The notes beneath the pieces were generated by a model. That model did not search any database. It was not told where the DNA came from and was given only the letters and a program-made list of their open reading frames with translations. DNA of 64,000 nt from Delphinus delphis (taxonomy: Eukaryota > Chordata > Mammalia > Artiodactyla > Delphinidae), in NCBI RefSeq assembly GCF_949987515.2, contig NW_027192670.1, positions 2,046,001 through 2,110,000 of the forward strand, read 5' to 3'. This document shows, in pieces, positions 25,274 through 39,487 of the stretch; positions within the stretch are counted from its first letter, which is position 1; every line of letters begins with the position of its first letter. Made by a program: the position numbers and the translations under genes.

Positions 25274-26852
25274 AAATAAGTCACACAGAAAAAGAAACAT
25301 CATAAGATATCACTAATACACCGAATGTAAACTTGGCTACACAGGAACTGAATTACAGAACAGAACAGGGTCTCAAATTTAGAAAACCAACTTATGCTCG
25401 CTTAAGGGTAAAGGTGAGTTGGGGTGCTGCATAAAACCAGAGATTGAAATGAGCACAGATAAAGTTCCTTAAGCCAAATATGGAATAGACAAGAGCTACT
25501 CCTTGCTCAACGAAATGGACTCAACACCGCATATTAAACGCCTAAGAATGTACCTGACTAGTAAGTATCGTAAAACCTATGGATTGCTATGTCTCCGAAA
25601 GAGAATCAAGCATGTGTACAGGGGCATAAACGCAGCAGTGATAGGATTGGAGAGGTTCGGTGAGCAAATGAAGACCCTTTGAAGTCATATTGCATGGTAC
25701 CCATTACACGGGTCTCAACTCTGCAGGTTTAAGGTATTCTTCCTTCAGCTAAAACATGCATGTGGAACCCAGAGTATGATCAACCATGTGAACGGGAGAC
25801 GTGTTCAAATATGTCTCAGTTTTCGTACCCTGGTACTCGGGTGCAACATTCCAGACGCTTTACTAACACTCTGCCGACTTGGAGAGTCAGTCCCTTTAAC
25901 CTCCTGTTTGGCCCAGTTTGCAATTTCTGCGGAAGATGAACAGGAAGAGCGAGAACCAATGAGAGACTAGCTGGAGGTGTCTGGATGGGCAAATTTAACT
26001 CTCATTTCCCACCAGGAAGAGGAATTAACCAAAGGCTCAGCGTGCCGTGCCAGAACCAGATTAGGGCCTGAAGACATCCTGCGGTGTTGCGGCCAGCTCA
26101 AAAGAAAGCGAGTTGAAGAAAGGAGCTCAGGGGCACTGTAATTCACAAACCTGCAGAGTTATAAATGACAGCTATCGTCTAAAATGGACTGAAGTAAGGC
26201 TGCCAAGAGGACTTGAAAGCGGGGCAGAATTGCAGGAAACTGATTTCAGGAGGTAGACTGGAATTGCATTGAAAGCATAGGAAAAGAGGCAGAACGTCCA
26301 CAATGATGCACTTAGCCAAAAAGGCCGTATGCGTTTTTTCCTGAATATATTCAGGAAAAAACGCATACGGCCTTTTTGGCCAACCAAGCAAGCTTGCAAA
26401 GGAAATCTGCACTACAATGAAGTCTCACTTCCCCCCGGTCAAAAGGGCCATCTGAAAAAAGTGTAAAATCCAGAAAGGCAGGACCGGCCATGGAGAACTG
26501 GGAGCCTTGTTATGCTGATGGGCGGGATGTAAATTGCCAACAGACACTCAGGAGAAGTGTATGGTGTTTCCTGAAACATCTAAAAAACAAAGCAACAGAG
26601 CCTAGGGCACTGCCACTTATGGTCCTATAGCTTAGGGAAATTAAAATCAAAAAGACACAGCCACCCCAAAGTTTGGGACGCCTCCGTTTACAAGAACCTC
26701 GTTTACCGTACAAGTTCAATATCACAGAAAGTGAACAATGGATAAAGAACTTGTGGTACTTACGTACAATGCAGTATCACTCAGCAATGAAATCTATGTC
26801 ATCAGGCCCTTAGCAGCACAATGAGTGGATTCAGGTACGATGATTCTAACTG
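25274..26852 (+). repeat. Satellite unit 17 (1579 bp)
   Basis: Mixed head (CACTAATACACCG with GAATTACAG), class I tail, one base lost at CGTCTAAAATGG. Its palindrome at 26312-26383 carries a matched change in both arms. Confidence 0.95.
26312..26383. repeat. Palindrome with matched changes in both arms (unit 17)
   Basis: At 26325 the left-arm G is C, and at 26370 its pairing partner C is G, so AAGGCCGTATG faces CATACGGCCTT. No other unit shows either change. A separate unpaired change lies near the outer end (TTAGCC). Confidence 0.93.
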
Positions 26853-28432
26853 AAATAAGTCACACAGAAAAAGAAACATCATAAGATATCACTAATACAC
26901 GGAATGTAAACTTGGCTACACAGGAACTGCATTCCAAAACAGAACAGGGTCTCAAATTTAGAAAACCAACTTATGCTTGCTTAACGGGAAAGGTGAGTTG
27001 GGGTGCTGCATAAAACCAGAGATTGAAATGAGCACAGATAAAGTTCCTTAAGTCAAATATGGAATAGACAAGAGCTACTCCTTGCTCAACGAAATGGACT
27101 CAAAACCCCATATTAAACGCCTAAGAATGTACCTGACTAGTAAGTATCTTAAAACCTATGGATTGCTATGTCTCCGAAAGAGAATCAAGCGTGTGTACGG
27201 GGACATAAACGCAGCAGTGATAGGATTGGAGAGGTTCAGTGAGCAAATGAAGACCCTTTGAAGTCATATTGCATGGTACCCATTACACGGGTCTCAACTC
27301 TCCAGGTTTAAGGTATTCTTCCTTCAGCTAAAACATGCATGTGGAACCCAGAGTATGATCAATCATGTGAACTGGAGACGTGTTCAAATATGTCTCAGTT
27401 TTCCTCCCCTGGTACTCGGGTACAACATTCCAGACGCTTTACTAACACTCTCCCGACTTGGAGAGTCACTCCCTTTAACCTCCTGTTTGGCCCAGTTTGC
27501 AATTTCTGCGGAAGATGAACAGGAATAGCGAGAACCAATGAGAGACTAGCTGGAGGTGTCTGGACGGGCAAATTTAACTCTCATTTCCCACCAGGAAGAG
27601 GAATTAACCAAAGGCTCAGCGTGCCGTGCCGGAACCAGATTAGGGCCTGAAGCCATCCTTCGGTGTTTCGGCCAGCTCACAAGAAAGCGAGTTGAAGAAA
27701 GGAGCTCAGGGGCACTGTAATTCACAAACCTGCAGAGTTATAAATGACAGCTATCGTCCAAAAATATACTGAAGTAAGGCTGTCAAGAGGACTTGAAAGC
27801 GAGGCAGAATTGCAGGAAACCGATTTCAGGAGGTAGACTGGAATTGCATTGAAAGCATAGGAAAAGAGGCAGAACGTCCACAATGATGCACTTGGCCAAA
27901 AAGGGCGTATGCGTTTTTTCCTGAATATATTCAGGAAAAAACGCATACGCCCTTTTTGGCCAACCAAGCAAGCTTGCAAAGGAAATCTGCACTACAATGA
28001 AGTCTCACTTCCCCCCGGTCAAAAGGGCCATCAGAAAAAAGTGTAAAATCCAGAAAGGCAGGACAGGCCATGGAGAACTGGGAGCCTTGTTATGCTGATG
28101 GGCGGGATGTAAATTGTCAACAGACACTCGGGAGAAGTGTATGGTGTTTCCTGAAACATCTAAAAAACAAAGCAACAGAGCCTAGGGCACTGCCACTTAT
28201 GGTCCTATAGCTTAGGGAAATTAAAATCAAAAAGACACAGCCACCCCAAAGTTTGGAACGGATCTGTTTACAATAACCACATTTACAGTACAAGTTCAAC
28301 ATCGCAGAAAGTGAAAAATGGATAAAGAAGTTGTGGTATTTACTTACAAAGCAATATCACTCAGCAATGAAATCTATGTCATCAGGCCCTTAGCAGCACA
28401 ATGAGTGGATTCAGGTATGATAATTCTAACTG
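26853..28432 (+). repeat. Satellite unit 18 (1580 bp)
   Basis: Class I head, class II tail; private TTCGGTGTTTCGGCC and CAATAACCACATTTAC. Palindrome at 27892-27963. Confidence 0.95.
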
Positions 28433-30011
28433 AAATAAGTCACACAGAAAAAGAAACATCATAAGATATCAGTAATACACGGAATGTAAACTTGGCTACA
28501 CCGGAACTGAATTACAGAACAGAACAGGGTCTCAAATTTAGAAAACCAACTTATGCTTGCTTAAGGGTAAAGGTGAGTTGGGGTGCTGCATAAAACCAGA
28601 GATTGAAATGAGCACAGATAAAGTTCCTTAAGCCAAATATGGAATAGACAAGAGCTACTCCTTGCTCAACGAAATGGACTCAACACCGCATATTAAACGC
28701 CTAAGAATGTACCTGACTAGTAAGTATCTTAAAACCTATGGATTGCTATGTCTCCGAAAGAGAATCAAGCATGTGTACAGGGGCATAAACGCAGCAGTGA
28801 TAGGATTGGAGAGGTTCGTAAGCAAATGAAGACCCTTTGAAGTCATATTGCATGGTACCCATTCCACGGGTTTCAACTACCCAGGTTTAAGGTATTCTTC
28901 CTTCACCTAAAACATGCATGTGGAACCTAGAGTATGATCAACCATGTGATCGGGAGACGTGTTCAAATATGTCTCAGTTTTCGTACCCTGGTACTCGGGT
29001 GCAACATTCCAGACGCTTTAGTAACACTCTCCCCACTTGGAGAGTCAGCGCCTTTAACCTCCTGTTTGGCCAGGTTTGCAATTTCTGCGGAAGATGAACA
29101 GGAATAGCGAGAACCAATGAGAGACTAGCTGGAGGTGTCTGGATGGGCAAATTTAACTCTCATTTCCCACCAGGAAGAGGAATTAACCAAAGGCTCAGCG
29201 TGCCGTGCCAGAACCAGATTAGGGCCTGAAGACATCCTGCGGTGTTGCGGCCAGGTCACAAGAAAGCAAGTTGAAGAAAGGAGCTCAGGGGCACTGTAAT
29301 TCACAAACCTGCAGAGTTATAAATGACAGCTATCGTCCAAAAATATACTGAAGTATGGCTGCCAAGAGGACTTGAAAGCGGGGCAGAATTGCAGGAAACC
29401 GATTTCAGGAGGTAGACTGGAATTGCATTGAAAGCATAGGAAAAGAGGCAGAACGTCCACAATGATGCACTTGGCCAAAAAGGGCGTATGCGTTTTTTCC
29501 TGAATATATTCAGGAAAAAACGCATACGCCCTTTTTGGCCAACCAAGAAAGCTTGCAAAGGAAATCTGCACTACAATGAAGTCTCACTTCCCCCCGGTCA
29601 AAAGGGCCATCTGAAACAAGTGTAAAATCCAGAAAGGCAGGACAGGCCATGGAGAACTGGGAGCCTTGTTATGCTGATGGGCGGGATGTAAATTGCCAAC
29701 AACCACTCGGGAGAAGTGTATGGTGTTTCCTGAAACATCTAAAAAACAAAGCAACAGAACCTAGGGCACTTCCACTTATGGTCCTATAGCTTAGGGAAAT
29801 TAAAATCAAAAAGACACAGCCACCCCAAAGTTTGGAACGGCTCTGTTTACAAGAACCTCGTTTACAGTACAAGTTCAACATCGCAGAAAGTGAAAAATGG
29901 ATAAAGAAGTTGTGGTATTTACTTACAAAGCAATATCACTCAGCAATGAAATCTGTGTCATCAGGCCCTTAGCAGCACAATGAGTGGATTCAGGTATGAT
30001 GATTCTAACTG
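28433..30011 (+). repeat. Satellite unit 19 (1579 bp)
   Basis: Class II with GGTTCGTAAGC (one base short). Palindrome at 29471-29542. Confidence 0.95.
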
Positions 30012-31589
30012 AAATAAGTCACACAGAAAAAGAAACATCATAAGATATCAGTAATACACGGAATGGAAACTTGGCTACACAGGAACTGAATTACAGAACA
30101 GAACAGGGTCTCAAATTTAGAAAACCAACTTATGCTTGCTTAAGAGGAAAGGTGAGTTGGGGTGCTGCATAAAACCAGAGATTGAAATGAGCACAGATAA
30201 AGTTCCTTAAGCCAAATATGGAATAGACAAGAGCTACTCCTTGCTCAACGAAATGGACTCAACACCGCATATTAAACGCCTAAGAATGTACCTGACTAGT
30301 AAGTATCTTAAAACCTAGGGATTGCTATGTCTCCGAAAGAGAATCAAGCATGTGTACGGGGCATAAACGCAGCACTGATAGGATTGGAGAGGTTTGGTGA
30401 GCAAATGAAGACCCTTTGAAGTCATATTGCATGGTACCCATTCCACGGGTTTCAACTACCCAGGTTTAAGGTATTCTTCCTTCAGCTAAAACATGCATGT
30501 GGAACCCAGAGTATGATCAACCATGTGATCGGGAGACGTGTTCAAATATGTCTCAGTTTTCCTCCCCTGGTACTCGGGTGCAACATTCCAGACGCTTTAC
30601 TAACACTCTTCCCACTTGGAGAGTCAGCGCCTTTAACCTCCTGTTTGGACCAGTTTGCAATTTCTGCGGAAGATGAACAGGAATAGCGAGAACCAATGAG
30701 AGACTAGCTGGAGGTGTCTGGACAGGCAAATTTAACTCTCATTTCCCACCAGGAAGAGGAATTAACCAAAGGCTCAGCGTGCCGTGCCGGAACCAGAATA
30801 GGGCCTGAAGACATCCTGCGGTGTTGCGGCCAGCTCAAAAGAAAGCGAGGTGAAGAAAGGAGCTCAGGGGCACTGTAATTCACAAACCTGCAGAGTTATA
30901 AATGACAGCTATCGTCCAAAAATAGACTGAAGTAAGGCTGCCAAGAGGACTTGAAAGCGGGGCAGAATTGCAGGAAACCGATTTCAGGAGGTAGACTGGA
31001 ATTGCATTGAAAGCATAGGAAAAGAGGCAGAACGTCCACAATGATGCACTTGGCCAAAAAGGGCGTATGCGTTTTTCCTGAATATATTCAGGAAAAAACG
31101 CATACGCCCTTTTTGGCCAACCAAGCAAGCTTGCGAAGGATATCTGCACTACAATGAAGTCTCACTTCCCCCCGGTCAAAAGGGCCATCTGAAAAAAGTG
31201 TAAAATCCAGAAAGGCAGGACAGGCCATGGAGAACTGGGAGCCTTGTTATGCTGATGGGCGGGATGTAAATTGCCAACAACCACTCCGGAGAAGTGTATG
31301 GTGTTTCCTGAAACATCTAAAAAACAAAGCAACAGAACCTAGGGCACTTCCACTTATGGTCCTATAGCTTAGGGAAATTAAAATAAAAAAGACACAGCCA
31401 CCCCAAAGTTTGGGACGCCTCTGTTTACAAGAACCTCGTTTACAGTACAAGTTCAACATCGCAGAAAGTGAAAAATGGATAAAGAAGTTGTGGTATTTAC
31501 TTACAAAGCAATATCACTCAGCAATGAAATCTGTGTCATCAGGCCCTTAGCAGCACAGTGAGTGGATTCAGGTATGATGATTCTAACTG
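30012..31589 (+). repeat. Satellite unit 20 (1578 bp)
   Basis: Class II. Loses a base at GTACGGGGC and a T in the left palindrome arm, giving a 71-bp palindrome at 31050-31120. Confidence 0.95.
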
Positions 31590-33169
31590 AAATAAGTCAC
31601 ACAGAAAAAGAAACATCATAAGATATCAGTAATACACGGAATGTAAACTTAGCTACACAGGAACTGAATTACAGAACAGAACAGGGTCTCAAATTTAGAA
31701 AACCAACTTATGCTTACTTAAGGGGAAAGGTGAGTTGGGGTGCTGCATAAAACCAGAGATTGAAATGAGCACAGATAAAGTTCCTTAAGCCAAATATGGA
31801 ATAGACAAGAGCTACTCCTTGCTCAACGAAATGGACTCAACACCGCATATTAAACGCCTAAGAATGTACCTGACTAGTAAGTATCTTAAAACGTATAGAT
31901 TGCTATGTCTCCGAAAGAGAATCAAGCATGTGTACAAGGGCATAAACGCAGCAGTGATAGGATTGGAGAGGTTCGGTGAGCAAATGAAGACCCTTTGAAG
32001 TCATATTGCATGGTACCCATTCCACGGGTTTCAACTACCCAGGTTTTAGGTATTCTTCCTTCAGCTAAAACATGCATGTGGTAGCCAGAGTATGATCAAC
32101 CATGTGATCGGGAGACGTGTTCAAATATGTCTCAGTTTTCCTCCCCTGGTACTCGGGTGCAACATTCCAGACGCTTTACTAACACTCTCCCCACTTGGAG
32201 AGTCAGCGCCTTTAACCTCCTGTTTGGCCCAGTTTGCAATTTCTGCGGAAGATGGACAGGAATAGCGAGAACCAATGAGAGGCTAGCTGGAGGTGTCTGG
32301 ACGGGCAAATTTAACTCTCATTTCCCACCAGGAAGAGGAAATAACAAAAGGCTCAGCGGGCCGTACCGGAACCAGATTAGGGCCTGAAGCCATCCTGCGG
32401 TGTTGCGGCCAGCTCAAAAAAAAGCGAGTTGAAGAAAGGAGCTCAGGGGCACTGTAATTCACAAACCTGCAGAGTTATAAATGACAGCTATCGTCCAAAA
32501 ATAGACTGAAGTAAGGCTGCCAAGAGGACTTGAAAGTGGGGCAGAATTGCAGGAAACCGATTTCAGGAGGTAGACTGGAATTGCATTGAAAGCATAGGAA
32601 AAGAGGCAGAAAGTCCACAATGATGCACTTGGCCAAAAAGGGCGTATGCGTTTTTTCCTGAATATATTCAGGAAAAAACGCATACGCCCTTTTTGGCCAA
32701 CCAAGCAAGCTTGCAAAGGAAATCTGCACTACAATGAAGTCTCACTTCCCCCCGGTCAAAAGGGCCATCTGAAAAAAGTGTAAAATCCAGAAAGGCAGGA
32801 CAGGCCATGGAGAACTGGGAGCCTTGTTATGCTGATGAGCGGGATGTAAATTGCCAACAACCACTCCGGAGAAATGTATGGTGTTTCCTGAAACATCTAA
32901 AAAACAAAGCAACAGAACCTAGGGCACTTCCACTTATGGGCCTATAGCTTAGGGAAATTAAAATCAAAAAGACACAGCCACCCCAAAGTTTGGAACGGCT
33001 CTGTTTACAAGAACCTCGTTTACAGTACAAGTTCAACATCGCAGAAAGTGAAAAATGGATAAAGAAGTTGTGGTATTTACTTACAAAGCAATATCACTCA
33101 GCAATGAAATCTGTGTCATCAGGCCCTTAGCAGCACAATGAGTGGATTCAGGTATGATGATTCTAACTG
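31590..33169 (+). repeat. Satellite unit 21 (1580 bp)
   Basis: Class II, with GATGGACAGG for GATGAACAGG and GCAGAAAGTCCAC. Palindrome at 32629-32700. Confidence 0.95.
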
Positions 33170-34748
33170 AAATAAGTCACACAGAAAAAGAAACATCATA
33201 AGATATCAGTAATACACGGAATGTAAACTTGGCTACACAGGAACTGAATTACAGAACAGAACAGGGTCTCAAATTTAGAAAACCAACTTATGCTTGCTTA
33301 AGGGGAAAGGTGAGTTGGGGTGCTGCATAAAACCAGAGATTGAAATGAGCACAGATAAAGTTCCTTAAGTCAAATATGGAATAGACAAGAGCTACTCCTT
33401 GCTCAACGAAATGGACTCAACACCGCATATTAAACGCCTAAGAATGTACCTGACTAGTAAGTATCTTAAAACCTATGGATTGCTATGTCTCCGAAAGAGA
33501 ATCAAGCATGTGTACAGGGGCATAAACGCAGCAGTGATAGGATTGGAGAGGTTCAGTGAGCAAATGAAGACCCTTTGAAGTCATATTCCATGGTACCCAT
33601 GACATGGGTCTTAACTCTCCAGGTTTAAGGTATTCTTCCTTCAGCTAAAACATGTATGTGGAACCCAAGTATGATCAACCATGTGAACGGGAGACGTGTT
33701 CAAATATGTCTCAGTTTTCCTCCCCTGGTACTCGGGTGCAACATTCCAGACGCTTTACTAACACTCTCCCCACTTGGAGAGTCAGCGCCTTTAACCTCCT
33801 GTTTGGCCCAGTTTGCAATTTCTGCGGAAGATGAACAGGAATAGCGAGAATCAATGAGAGACTAGCTGGAGGTGTCTGAACGGGCAAATTTAACTCTCAT
33901 TTCCCACCAGGAAGAGGAATTAACCAAAGGCTCAGCGTGCCGTGCCGGAACCAGAATAGGGCCTGAAGACATCCTGCGGTGTTGCGGCCAGGTCACAAGA
34001 AAGCGAGGTGAAGAAAGGAGCTCAGGGGCACTGTAATTCACAAACCTGCAGAGTTATAAATGACAGCTATCGTCCAAAAATAGACTGAAGTAAGGCTGCC
34101 AAGAGGACTTGAAAGCGGGGCAGAATTGCAGGAAACCGATTTCAGGAGGTAGACTGGAATTGCATTGAAAGCATAGGAAAAGAGGCAGAACGTCCACAAT
34201 GATGCACTTGGCCAAAAAGGGCGTATGCGTTTTTTCCTGAATATATTCAGGAAAAAACGCATACGCACTTTTTGGCCAACCAAGCAAGCTTGCAAAGGAA
34301 ATCTGCACTACAATGAAGTCTCACTTCCCCCCGGTCAAAAGGGCCATCTGAAAAAAGTGTAAAATCCAGAAAGGCAGGACAGGCCATGGAGAACTGGGAG
34401 CCTTGTTATGCTGATGGGCGGGATGTAAATTGCCAACAACCACTCGGGAGAAGTGTATGGTGTTTCCTGAAACATCTAAAAAACAAAGCAACAGAGCCTA
34501 GGGCACTTCCACTTATGGTCCTATAGCTTAGGGAAATTAAAATCAAAAAGACACAGCCACCCCAAAGTTTGGGACGCCTCTGTTTACAAGAACCTCGTTT
34601 ACAGTACAAGTTCAACATCGCAGAAAGTGAAAAATGGATAAAGAAGTTGTGGTATTTACTTACAAAGCAATATCACTCAGCAATGAAATCTGTGTCATCA
34701 GGCCCTTAGCAGCACAGTGAGTGGATTCAGGTATGATGATTCTAACTG
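33170..34748 (+). repeat. Satellite unit 22 (1579 bp)
   Basis: Class II, short CCCAAGTATG form, ATGACATGGGTC. Palindrome at 34208-34279 with right-arm CGCAC. Confidence 0.95.
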
Positions 34749-36328
34749 AAATAAGTCACACAGAAAAAGAAACATCATAAGATATCAGTAATACACGGAA
34801 TGGAAACTTGGCTACACAGGAACTGAATTACAAAACAGAACAGGGTCTCAAATTTAGAAAACCAACTTATGCTTGCTTAAGGGGAAAGGTGAGTTGGGGT
34901 GCTGCATAAAACCAGAGATTGAAATGAGCACAGATAAAGTTCCTTAAGCCAAATATGGAATAGACAAGAGCTACTCCTTGCTCAAAAAAATGGACTCAAC
35001 ACCGCATATTAAACGCCTAAGAATGTACCTGACTAGTAAGTATCTTAAAACCTATGGATTGCTATGTCTCCGAAAGAGAATCAACCGTGTGTACAGGGAC
35101 ATAAACGCAGCAGTGATAGGATTGGAGAGGTTCGGTGAGCAAATGAAGACCCTTTGAAGTCATATTGCATGGTACCCATTACACGGGTCTCAACTCTCCA
35201 GGTTTAAGGTATTCTTCCTTCAGCTAAAACATGCATGTGGAACCTAGAGTATGATCAACCATGTGAACGGGAGACGTGTTCAAATATGTCTCAGTTTTCC
35301 TCCCCTGGTACTCGGGTGCAACATTCCAGACGCTTTACTAACACTCTCCCCACTTGGAGAGTCAGCGCCTTTAACCTCCTGTTTGGCACAGTTTGCAATT
35401 TCTGCGGAAGATGAACAGGAATAGCGAGAACCAATGAGAGGCTAGCTGGAGGTGTCTGGACGGGCAAATTTAACTCTCATTTCCCACCAGGAAGAGGAAA
35501 TAACCAAACGCTCAGCGTGCCGGGCCGGAAACAGATTAGGGCCTGAAGCCATCCTGCGGTGTTGCGGCCAGCTCACAAGAAAGCGAGTTGAAGAAAGGAG
35601 CTCAGGGGCACTGTAATTCACAAACCTGCAGAGTTATAAATGACAGCTATCGTCCAAAAATATACTGAAGTAAGGCTGCCAAGAGGACTTGAAAGCGGGG
35701 CAGAATTGCAGGAAACCGATTTCAGGAGGTAGACTGGAATTGCATTGAAAGCATAGGAAAAGAGGCAGAACGTCCACAATGATGCACTTGGCCAAAAAGG
35801 GCGTATGCGTTTTTTCCTGAATATATTCAGGAAAAAACGCATACGCACTTTTTGGCCAACCAAGCAAGCTTGCAAAGGAAATCTGCACTACAATGAAGTC
35901 TCACTTCCCCCCGGTCAAAAGGGCCATCTGAAAAAAGTGTAAAATCCAGAAAGGCAGGACAGGCCATGGAGAACTGGGAGCCTTGTTATGCTGATGGGCG
36001 GGATGTAAATTGCCAACAGACACTTGGGAGAAGTGTATGGTGTTTCCTGAAACATCTAAAAAACAAAGCAACAGAGCCTAGGGCACTGCCACTTATGGTC
36101 CTACAGCTTAGGGAAATTAAAATCAAAAAGACACAGCCACCCCAAAATTTGGGATGCCTCTGTTTACAAGAACCTCGTTTACAGTACAAGTTCAACATCG
36201 CAGAAAGTGAAAAATGGATAAAGAACTTGTGGTACTTACGTACAATGCAGTATCACTCAGCAATGAAATCTATCTCATCAGGCCCGTAGCAGCATAATGA
36301 GTTGATTCAGGTACGATGATTCTAACTG
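34749..36328 (+). repeat. Satellite unit 23 (1580 bp)
   Basis: Mostly class II head (with CAAAACAG), class I tail; private CTCAAAAAAATGG. Palindrome at 35788-35859 with right-arm CGCAC. Confidence 0.95.
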
Positions 36329-37907
36329 AAATAAGTCACACAGAAAAAGAAACATCATAAGATATCACTAATACACAGAATGTAAACTTGGATACACAGG
36401 AACTGCATTCCAAAACAGAACAGGGTCTCAAATTTAGAAAACCAACTTATGCTTGCTTAAGGGGAAAGGTGAGTTGGGGTGCTGCATAAAACCAGAGATT
36501 GAAATGAGCACAGATAAAGTTCCTTAAGCCAAATATGGAATAGACAAGAGCTACTCCTTGCTCAACCAAATTGACTCAATACCGCATATTAAACGCCTAA
36601 GAATGTACCTGACTAGTAAGTATCTTAAAACCTATGGATTGCTATGTCTCCGAAAGAGAATCAACCGTGTGTACAGGGACATAAACGCAGCAGTGATAGG
36701 ATTGGAGAGGTTCGGTGAGCAAATGAAGACCCTTTGAAGTCATATTGCATGGTACCCATTCCACGGGTTTCAACTACCCAGGTTTAAGATATTCTTCCTT
36801 CAGCTAAAACATGCATGTGTCCCTAGAGTATGATCAACCATGTGATCGGGAGACGTGTTCAAATATGTCTCAGTTTTCCTCCCCTGGTACTCGGGTGCAA
36901 CATTCCAGATGCTTTACTAACACTCTCCCCACTTGGAGAGTCAGCGCCTTTAACCTCCTGTTTGGCCCAGTTTGCAATTTCTGCGGAAGATGAACAGGAA
37001 TAGCGAGAACCAATGAGAGGCTAGCTGGAGGTGTCTGGACGGGCAAATTTAACTCTCATTTCCCACCAGGGAGAGGAAATAACCAAAGGCTCAGCGTGCC
37101 GTACCGGAACCAGATTAGGGCCTGAAGCCATCCTGCGGTGTTGCGGCCAGCTCACAAGAAAGCGAGATGAAGAAAGGAGCTCAGGGGCACTGTAATTCAC
37201 AAACCTGCAGAGTTATAAATGACAGCTATCGTCCAAAAATAGACTGAAGTAAGGCTGCCAAGAGGACTTGAAAGCGGGGCAGAATTGCAGGAAACCGATT
37301 TCAGGAGGTAGAGTGGAATTGCATTGAAAGCATAGGAAAAGAGGCAGAACGTCCACAATGATGCACTTGGCCAAAAAGGGCGTATGCGTTTTTTCCTGAA
37401 TATATTCAGGAAAAAACGCATACGCCCTGTTGGGCCAACCAAGCAAGCTTGCAAAGGAAATCTGCACTACAATGAAGTCTCACTTCCCCCCGGTCAAAAG
37501 GGCCATCTGAAAAAAGTGTAAAATCCAGAAAGGCAGGACAGGCCATGGAGAACTGGGAGCCTTGTTATGCTGATGGGCGGGATGTAAATTGCCAACAGAC
37601 ACTCGGGAGAAGTGTATGGTGTTTCCTGAAACATCTAAAAAACAAAGCAACAGAGCCTAGAGCACTTCCACTTATGGTCCTATAGCTTAGGGAAATTAAA
37701 ATCAAAAAGACACAACCACCCCAAAGTTTGGGACGCTTCTGTTTACAAGAACCTCGTTTACTGTACATGTTCAATATCACAGAAAGTGAAAAATGGATAA
37801 AGAACTTGTGGTACTTACGTACAATGCAGTATCACTCAGCAATGAAATCTATGTCATCTGGCCCGTAGCAGCATAATGAGTAGATTCAGGTACGATGATT
37901 CTAACTG
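36329..37907 (+). repeat. Satellite unit 24 (1579 bp)
   Basis: Class I at both ends, with GCATGTGTCCCTAGAG. Palindrome at 37367-37438 has right end CCCTGTTGGGCC. The tail GACGCTTCTG and TACATGTTC are shared with unit 25. Confidence 0.95.
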
Positions 37908-39487
37908 AAATAAGTCACACAGAAAAAGAAACATCATAAGATATCAGTAATACACGGAATGGAAACTTGGCTACATAGGAACTGAATTCCAAAACAGAAC
38001 AGGTTCTCAAATTTAGAAAACCAACTTATGCTTGCTTAAAGGGAAAGGTGAGTTGGGTTGCTGCATAAAACCAGAGATTGAAATGAGCACAGATAAAGTT
38101 CCTTAAGCCAAATATGGAATAGACAAGAGCTACTCCTTGCTCAACGAAATGGACTCAACACCGCATATTAAACGCCTAAGAATGTACCTGACTAGTAAGT
38201 ATCTTAAAACCTATGGATTGCTATGTCTCCGAAAGAGAATCAAGCATGTGTACAGGGGCATAAACGCAGCAGTGATAGGATTGGAGAGGTTCGGTGAGCA
38301 AATGAAGACCCTTTGAAGTCATATTGCGTGGTACCCATTCCACGGGTTTCAACTCCCCAGGTTTTAGGTATTCTTCCTTCAGCTAAAACATGCATGTGGA
38401 ACCCAGAGTATGATCAACCATGTGATCGGGAGACGTGTTCAAATATGTCTCAGTTTTCCTCCCCTGGTACTCGGGTGCAACATTCCAGATGCTTTACTAA
38501 CACTCTCCCCACTTGGAGAGTCAGCGCCTTTAACCTCCTGTTTGGCCCAGTTTGCAAATTCTGCGGAAGATGAACAGGAATAGCGAGAACCAATGAGAGG
38601 CTAGCTGGAGGTGTCTGGACGGGCAAATTTAACTCTCATTTCCCACCAGGGAGAGGAAATAACCAAAGGCTCAGCGTGCCGTACCGGAACCAGATTAGGG
38701 CCTGAAGCCATCCTGCGGTGTTGCGGCCAGGTCACAAGAAAGCAAGATGAAGAAAGGAGCTCAGGGGCACTGTAATTCACAAACCTGCAGAGTTATAAAT
38801 GACAGCTATCGTCCAAAAATAGACTGAAGTAAGGCTGCCAAGAGGACTTGAAAGCGGGGCAGAATTGCAGAAAACCGATTTCAGGAGGTAGACTGGAATT
38901 GCATTGAAAGCATAGGAAAAGAGGCAGAACGTCCACAATGATGCACTTGGCCAAAAAGGGCGTATGCGTTTTTTCCTGAATATATTCAGGAAAAAACGCA
39001 TACGCCCTTTTTGGCCAACCAAGCAAGCTTGCAAAGGAAATCTGCACTACAATGAAGTCTCACTTCCCCCCGGTCAAAAGGGCCATCTGAAAAAAGTGTA
39101 AAATCCAGAAAGGCAGGACAGGCCATGGAGAACTGGGAGCCTTGTTATGCTGATGGGCGGGATGTAAATTGCCAACAGACACTCGGGAGAAGTGTATGGT
39201 GTTTCCTGAAACATCTAAAAAACAAAGCAACAGAGCCTAGGGCACTTCCACTTATGGTCCTATAGCTTAGGGAAATTAAAATCAAAAAGACACAGCCACC
39301 CCAAAGTTCGGGACGCTTCTGTTTACAAGAACCTCGTTTACTGTACATGTTCAATATCACAGAAAGTGAAAAATGGATAAAGAACTTGTGGTACTTACGT
39401 ACAATGCAGTATCACTCAGCAATGAAATCTATGTCATCAGGCCCGTAGCAGCATAATGAGTAGATTCAGGTACGATGATTCTAACTG
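37908..39487 (+). repeat. Satellite unit 25 (1580 bp)
   Basis: Head with TACATAGGAACTGAATTCC and CAGGTTCTC shared with unit 26; class I tail shared with unit 24. Palindrome at 38947-39018. Confidence 0.95.
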
